Assembly (NCBI GenBank): GCA_015179025.1
Contig: WHUX01000006.1
Location: 496,001 to 560,000, forward strand
From: Terfezia claveryi
Taxonomy: Eukaryota; Ascomycota; Pezizomycetes; Pezizales; Pezizaceae
Direction: 5' to 3'
DNA: 64,000 nt
The notes beneath the pieces are model-generated. The model was not told the DNA's origin and ran no database searches. It saw only the letters and a program-made list of their open reading frames with translations. This document shows positions 59,201 to 64,000 of the stretch, piece after piece (positions within the stretch are counted from its first letter, which is position 1; every line of letters starts with the position of its first letter). The position numbers and the translations under genes were made by a program.

Positions 59201-59293
59201 GATTTTTCAAGATACTTTGGGCATGTTTTTTGTGTGTGTGGTACACATACCGAACTCGGCAAACCCCAACCAATCAATTTTGTAATTAGTTGA
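56283..59293 (+). pseudogene. 3-hydroxyisobutyrate/6-phosphogluconate dehydrogenase-like gene split by a transposon
   Basis: Exons: 56283-56327, 56444-56795, 56886-56915 (interrupted), 58110-58179, 58435-58525, 58617-58763 and 58886-59293. Without the insertion at 56916-58109 all junctions are in frame and give about 380 residues. The N-terminus WVGLGNMGR is the Rossmann NAD(P) site; VYNRTASRF, IIFTSMGDDQSVVDMY, then FAETSTVLPETTEKLSRKVQ form the NAD-binding domain. The C-terminal helical domain contains GNTFIL, a catalytic-type lysine region (AALLKIAGN), AEGLVFAEKTGLG and PLFSVPLATKDAMHA. This is the beta-hydroxyacid dehydrogenase family (valine catabolism or short-chain hydroxyacid oxidation; substrate not determinable here). 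The C-terminus runs about 50 residues past the usual end into low-complexity sequence. The insertion in exon 3 should abolish function unless it is spliced out. Confidence 0.85.
56916..58100. mobile_element. 1.2-kb TIR element with 9-bp target duplication (Mutator-like, non-autonomous)
   Basis: Terminal inverted repeats contain AAGGCGCTCAAGCAGAACAC followed by GCTAA on both ends (56917 onward, 58098 backward), 25 bases perfect, then imperfect through TATCCT and AAAGG. CGAAAGCGG is present on each side (56907-56915 and 58101-58109), a 9-bp target-site duplication as expected for Mutator-like elements. A second inverted pair inside each end contains CTCGTCATGACGA (57011 and 58008). No transposase is encoded; the longest minus-strand frame (57582-57896, 104 codons) has no recognised domain. 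One copy of CCAACCAGACT lies near 57375. Confidence 0.85.
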
Positions 59294-59629
59294 GTCAGGG
59301 GGCGCAGGCCAACCAGACTAGGGCGCAGGGTAAATTACCGTATACCCCCCCTGGCTTCCCCTGTGTTTGGGGAAGGAAGGTTCCTGGTGGTTTTTTAGAA
59401 ATGTTTTTTTTACTTTTTAAGTTATTTAGAATTCTCCTTAAAACCATGGCGATATAGGCAGGGGGATAATAATAATCCAAAATCCTCGCCTACCCAACCC
59501 AGCAGGTGATACATGATTAGCATGGAAAAGAGAAGAAATTTTAAATGAACATATGAATACTGCACGATGAACAAGGATGATGATAATGATGGTCATAACT
59601 TGTATGTATGTATGTATGTATGTATGTAC
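59294..59629. other. Low-complexity intergenic DNA
   Basis: Contains a dispersed-motif copy (GGCCAACCAGACTA, near 59307), a C/A homopolymer junction just upstream (59178-59195) and a (TGTA)n microsatellite at about 59600-59627. No gene. Confidence 0.5.
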
Positions 59630-60305
59630 AGTAAGGGTACTCAAAATTAAATTCACGCACAAACGCATGCATAAAACTAAAAAATCTGGCGCCTTGGCTG
59701 CATGGGACTAAATTCCTAGCCAATAAGCTTCAATGCCAAGCTTACGCAGTAAACATACGTGATGGATTCAATCACGCACCGAAATCGATGGCTAAATTCT
59801 GGAACGTAAGTTTTGTATCTGCGTTTTCGCTGACAAAGCCGTAAATCCACCCGCAACCCCACCTGCGAATAGTCTCGTGCGTCCTGCGAAACACCCTAAG
59901 AAGGATCGTTCTGGATAATCATGAATTAAAGACTCCAAAACTGGAGCATCATGACGTCCGGCATGTCCACGGGAGGCCAGATAACGGGATAGCCACCAGC
60001 GTAATGATATCGCATAAGTCAACAATCCAATCCCATACCCAATTATCATAGAGATCAATTGTGAAGTATCGCTTCGAAATTCTCGATGAGCCTCCAGACC
60101 TCTTCCAGTACCTGTGACTTGTACCCGACTCGAGGCATGCTTGTGCGCAAATATGTGTGTGTGTATATGCGTATCTGTGCGTAAGGTATCTTGGGTACTC
60201 AGTTGAAAAATCTGCGTTTTGGCTGAAATGAGCTAGACTTGCATATTGTGGCGTCCACGCTATATATCGTAAAAGTGCGTGAATTTAATTTTGAGTACCC
60301 TTACT
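59630..60305. mobile_element. 676-bp element with perfect 31-bp terminal inverted repeats
   Basis: The left arm (59630-59660) starts AGTAAGGGTACTCAAAATTA and continues to CACGCAC; the right arm (60275-60305) is its exact reverse complement. The interior has a (GT)n tract near 60155-60165 and a minus-strand ORF (60049-59792). A microsatellite abuts the left end, so the target duplication cannot be read. Perfect long arms suggest recent mobility. Confidence 0.78.
59792..60049 (-). CDS. 85-residue ORF with one membrane helix inside the 676-bp element
   Basis: From ATG 60049 the frame starts MIIGYGIGLLTYAISLRWWL, a plausible transmembrane segment. It continues with a basic stretch and FLGCFAGRTRLFAGGVAGGF to a stop at 59792. 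It lies wholly inside the TIR element. I do not recognise it; it may be captured host sequence or chance. No transposase features. Confidence 0.25.
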   Translation of the reverse strand: MIIGYGIGLLTYAISLRWWLSRYLASRGHAGRHDAPVLESLIHDYPERSFLGCFAGRTRLFAGGVAGGFTALSAKTQIQNLRSRI

Positions 60306-61175
60306 AATGTATCCGTAAATATTTGTATTATTTTTCTATTTGCTAGGCTACGCCCCCCAAATGAATAAAAAATTAAAAAAAAAATTCAAAAAAAAAAGAA
60401 AAAGAAAAAGAAAAATTCAAAAAAAAAAAAAAAAAAAAAATGGAATAGAGAAAACAGAAGAAAATAAAATAATAATAATAATTAATAATAAAAATAAATT
60501 AATAATAATGATAATAACAAAATAGAGAAAACTCAAAAATTCTAATAAAAAAAAAAAAAAACTCAAAAAATTTTTTTTAATAATAATACTGAAAAAAAAA
60601 AAAATGGGGAAAAAAAATATATATATATATATACTGTATATATCAAAAATCAAAAATAATAATAATGAAATAGAGAAAATAAAAAAAATAAATAAATAAA
60701 TAAAAAATTTACACTTATTGTATTTTCCTCAAAACTTTTTTTTTGCTCTCTCTACCTCACCTTTTACTTACTACCTCTCTTTTCTACTCCTTTATAGATT
60801 TGCCTAGTGTTACAATATATATGACCCAGTTTTTTTCCGGAAAACCGGCCCTGCAATTCCCAGAACATTATATAGGTATTTTTTTTAGACTTGTTACAAT
60901 TTTTTACGTTTTTACATAGGAGGTTACCCTGAAATTTTATTTCCATTTTTTTTTTTTTATCCCCGCATTAACGCCGCTATACAATGGACAACCACCCCCC
61001 AATCCGCTTTCGTTTATATATATATATATGACATACAACGCATCTCATATGTGTAAAGTATGCAAGTTATGTGTTAATACATCTACTTCATGAACAATAT
61101 CCCCTTTTAGGCATATCCTCTCTTTTTTTTTTCCCCCCCCGTCATATCTTCCCCCCATCCGCCCCCTCACCTAGT
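60306..61175. other. Very AT-rich low-complexity tract and 3' region of MRP51
   Basis: 60355-60720 is almost pure A/T with long A runs and AAT/AATA repeats; an (AT)n run lies at 60618-60632 and another at 61014-61029. Several poly-T and poly-C runs follow. Frames here are composition artefacts. The part near 61100-61175 is the 3' flank of MRP51. Confidence 0.6.
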
Positions 61176-61499
61176 CTAAAACTCGCCTCCCCTATTCCCA
61201 TTCCCTCCTCCCCTTCCCCCCCCACTACCCCATCTTCCACCTGCCTGTGACTCCTCGAGTAAATGCAGCACCTCATCGGCTGCATTTGAAAGCTGCGATC
61301 GTTGGCCGGCTGGCAGCTGGCCCTTCTGTGGGGGGGCGTGTGCGTATTCGCCAGTTTGGGATCTTTGCTGTGGAGGTTGGCGAGTGGCTGTGCGGACGAT
61401 GCTGCCCCAGCCTGTTTGAAATTCCTGTTGTTGGGGCTGTTGATTATAGGGCTGTTGATAATAGGGCTGTTGATAATATTGTTGTTGTTGTTGTTGTTC

Positions 61500-61546
<47 letters not shown>

Positions 61547-62984
61547 CTTGATACTGCGGTGGGTATTGTTGCTGGTATGTCTCCTGAGGGTAGTATCCCT
61601 CTCCGGCGGAATACTGCTGGGGTTGGGAATAATACTCCTGTTGGCCGTACTGGTACTGCTGTTGCTGCTGCTGCTGCTGCTGCTGTTGTGGTTGTGGTTG
61701 TAGTGGTTGTGATGACTGCGGTGGTGAGAACCTTGGCGTCGTAAACTTCTGCTCCACCGGGGCCCTCTCCATCACCTCCCTCTGAGCCAACTCCCTCCCC
61801 ATCATCTCCTCCATCACCGGCTTCGCCGTCTCCGCTCCAGGGCCAATATACCCTGGTGTGGGCGGCACCGAGCTTTGTACTTCCAGTAGGACTGCGCCCT
61901 CCGGGTTTACTGTTGCCCAGAGTGGTTTATACCATCTCACCACTTCACGGTTATCGCGGATATTCGCCGGTTCCCGGTCAGAAAAGGACGCAATGTTGAC
62001 TTCTACCACCTTTGCGACGAGACCACCTACTCCGGCAAACACGTTTGATGCGCGGCCCCACAGCTGGCGACCGGGGAAGGAGGGGGATTGCCGTTGTGGG
62101 CCGGTGTAGGGGTGGTTTGGCCAGTGCGAGGCGGTCCGGATGTAGTGCAGGCCCGCGCTGGGGTGTGTTGCGGGTGGGGCGGAGAAGGTTGGAAGATCGA
62201 GGAAGGAGATGACGAGTTGCTGTAGGACGAGCGCGTCGGCGCGGAGGGTAGGGATGTCGACTTTGGTATTCTGGAGCTCCTTCTTCGTCGGGAGGCGGTT
62301 GGGGATGGAGGAGACAGAGTTGTGGGAGGAGAGGTAGATGTAGCGTTTGACGTATTCGCGGAACTCTTGCTTGCGGCCCTTGACCTTAGAGTTGATGTAG
62401 GAAGCCAGTTCCTTTGCGTTCATGGACTGCATAAAGGGGCCTTTGTAGCGCCATTTTGTCTCGGTTCCGCGGGTGCGGGGTGAGAGCTGAGCGGAAAGCT
62501 CTAAAGCTTCGGCTTGAAAAAAAGCAGCGTCGGGATCTTGGGGGTCAGGCGTTGTAGTGCGGGAGTCGTCTACCTCGTCGATTTCGTCAAAGACGCTCGC
62601 GCGGGCGGCGAGCTTGAGCTGGCTCTTTGTCAGGGGGATGTCCATCTCCTGCCAGCGCTTGAGGACCATAACGTCGCCGTGCGCGGACTCGAAGGTGGTG
62701 CGATGCTCGAGCGTGTCGAGGCTGTGGTACTTTAGGTACTTTTGCGAGACCTTGAGGGGGAGGTTGCGCTTAAGGCCCCAGTCGCCCCGGTGGTGCGAGG
62801 AGGCGGGCGTGGTGATTGCCTGCACGGTGGGGTGTGTGGAGCTGGAGCTGGGGTGGGACAAGATGTTGTATGGGGTGGAGGCCAGGGGGGGGGGAATGGA
62901 AATGAGGCGGGATTTGCGGAGGAGGAGGGCGCCGGGGGAGACTGCTTTGGTTGGGCCGGCCTTCACGGGGGCGAAGTAGGCCAT
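61176..62984 (-). CDS. MRP51: Mitochondrial small-subunit ribosomal protein Mrp51 with polyglutamine C-terminal extension
   Basis: Uninterrupted ORF of 602 residues from ATG 62984. The N-terminus SPGALLLRKSRLISIPPPL, then HRGDWGLKRNLPLK, YHSLDTLEHRTTFESAHGD and VLKRWQEMDIPLTKSQLK, is the signature of the Mrp51 (bS1m) mitochondrial ribosomal protein family. Lys/Arg-rich residues and lack of acidic residues at the very N-terminus fit a mitochondrial presequence. Conserved sequence continues to about residue 370 (VVRWYKPLWATVNPEGAVLL). Residues about 435-540 are unusually Gln/Tyr-rich: a CAG-coded run (near 61650-61685) and a longer CAA-coded run (61480-61548) broken by Tyr/Pro, then a Gly/Arg tail. 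The protein is needed for mitochondrial small-subunit assembly and translation initiation. The Q-rich tail is longer than I expect for the family and may vary by repeat slippage. Confidence 0.85.
61480..61690. repeat. CAA/CAG trinucleotide repeats coding polyglutamine in MRP51
   Basis: On the plus strand these are runs of TTG (61480-61548, two blocks separated by one TTC) and of CTG (about 61655-61685). On the coding strand they give two glutamine tracts. The two tracts use different codons, so they expanded separately. Confidence 0.85.
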
Positions 62985-63792
62985 GGCCGAAAGGGGGGGG
63001 GGGGGTGGTTGGGGTTGGCAATGTGCTTTGTGAGTGAGAAAGTGGATATATAAATATAATAATCCGGAGTTTATGCAGGGCTTAGCTTAGTCAGCGACAG
63101 GCACACAAACAAACCGGAGTTGCTGTGGGGTAGACATACACCAACATTTGTGTAGGCACACATATACATAACTATTGGTCTTTATTCGTGGGAGTGTCAC
63201 TGAGCAATCTCCGCCTATAGTCGATTCCTTCCCGTGGAAATGGGAGGGCCGAGGGGTGAGGTGCGGTATGTGGGTTTATGTGCCACAAAGGGAGAATGGG
63301 CAAGGAGAAGGGGAAGGGCAAGGGGAGGAAGACAAAGGAGGGAGGGGGCTTCATGATGGTGGATAGGTTGCTGGTCTGGTAAAGATGTCGAGGCAGTTGT
63401 GGGTTTATGCTGTGATGTGTGGGGTGTTTCTTTTATTTTTTATTCTATTTGCTGGTTGATATTGGGAATACTTGTATACAGTATGATTGAAGAGATATAT
63501 ATAGGAAATACGAAATATATATATTTTCTTCTTGCTGTATTCGATACGTTAGTATATATACTCTGTAATAGTACTTGTAAATGGGATTCATCCGTCCATT
63601 CATTCATCTATTCATTTTAAATTTTATTCTTTTCCCCCGAAGCTCCAGAGATATATATGCGCCCCCCCACCTTCAACAAGTCATAAAGCAAGTATTAGAA
63701 AAGAATTAAAAAAAGAAAAAAGAAAAATAAAAATAAAACATAATACAAAACGCCTCCCTTCTTTTTTTTTCCCTCCCCCCCAAAGCACTGAA
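62985..63792. other. MRP51 upstream region and intergenic DNA
   Basis: A G-run (62994-63003) lies directly upstream of the MRP51 start codon. No other gene is supported; frames at 63172-63366 are purine-rich composition artefacts. Confidence 0.45.
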
Positions 63793-64000
63793 TCACTCAC
63801 TCACGCCTGGAAATACCGACTCCCCATCTGTCACTTCCCTCCCCAACTCCTCCGTCGGCGTCAATGCTCCAGGGAGAAAGTACACATAGTCTCTTTTTTT
63901 TTTCCGTGTTCGTCTTTGATGTACACCCTGGTCTTTGTTCATGCCTTTCCCCTCCCCCTGCGTAGCTGTAGTTGTAGCTGTGGTGGAGGACGGGTAGTGT
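63793..64000 (-). CDS. 3' end of an unidentified gene running off the window
   Basis: The minus strand is open from the window edge to a TGA at 63793-63795, about 68 codons. It reads a Thr-rich stretch, then a very basic block (HQRRTRKKKRDYVYFLPGAL) and an acidic C-terminus ending VFPGVSE. There is no start because the gene continues beyond 64000. A ten-A run inside the frame makes the upstream part sensitive to a one-base error. Not recognised. Confidence 0.4.
   Translation of the reverse strand, partial: HYPSSTTATTTATQGEGKGMNKDQGVHQRRTRKKKRDYVYFLPGALTPTEELGREVTDGESVFPGVSE

Noticed and set aside
59600..59627. (TGTA)n repeat considered as a CRISPR-like or telomeric array
   Set aside because: It is a simple tetranucleotide microsatellite without spacers, and the genome is eukaryotic.
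60340..60653. Lys- and Phe/Ile-rich ORFs on opposite strands
   Set aside because: Products of the AT homopolymer tract; pure composition artefacts.
62514..63053. Plus-strand ORFs opposite the MRP51 N-terminus
   Set aside because: Antisense shadows of a conserved single-exon gene.

Overview
The window looks like a nuclear scaffold of a filamentous ascomycete (Pezizomycotina type). The evidence is GT-AG introns mostly of 47-125 bp with CTRAY-like branch sites, an ApsA/Num1 cortical anchor, an ENA-type sodium ATPase, an Mrp51 mitoribosomal protein and many fungus-only disordered proteins. I cannot fix the genus. Only about ten convincing genes occupy 64 kb. The rest is AT-rich, repeat-scarred intergenic DNA with relics of several transposon types. 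All exon structures were read by hand from splice signals and reading-frame continuity, not from transcripts.

Layout. 1-14.7 kb: mostly gene-poor, with a secreted histidine-brace (AA14-like LPMO) gene, a broken Harbinger-type transposase, a broken Crinkler/RHS-like fragment and a small secreted protein. 14.7-18.4 kb (-): a ten-exon HIRAN-SNF2-RING protein (Rad5/HLTF type) with two GC-AG introns. 19.5-23.5 kb (-): a long disordered protein ending in a Cys-rich module. 24-30 kb: a repeat-dense stretch with a 16-base motif in many copies, a 180-bp MITE and an unassigned four-exon gene. 30.2-33.1 kb (-): a second SNF2 ATPase (ATRX/Rad54 type). 34-44 kb: a TA-flanked 484-bp element with an internal hairpin, and degraded DUF3455 and GPI-anchored genes. 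44.6-49 kb (+): apsA/NUM1 with an apparent one-base frameshift near its 3' end. 50-53.4 kb (-): the ENA Na+ ATPase, whose second intron reads best as AT-AC. 54-56 kb: another Myb-stub element and an inverted pair of coiled-coil gene copies, one lacking the intron. 56.3-59.3 kb (+): a 3-hydroxyisobutyrate-dehydrogenase-like gene split by a 1.2-kb insertion with TIRs and a 9-bp target duplication. 59.6-60.3 kb: a 676-bp element with perfect 31-bp TIRs. 61.2-63 kb (-): MRP51 with a polyglutamine tail. The right edge holds the 3' end of another minus-strand gene.

There is no operon or biosynthetic cluster; the genes serve separate housekeeping roles (DNA repair/chromatin, nuclear positioning, ion homeostasis, mitochondrial translation). 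The strongest unusual signals are the insertion in the dehydrogenase gene, the non-canonical introns, the dispersed CTAGTCTGGTTGGCAC motif and the TQT array in ApsA. I did not find a convincing wholly new biological system.
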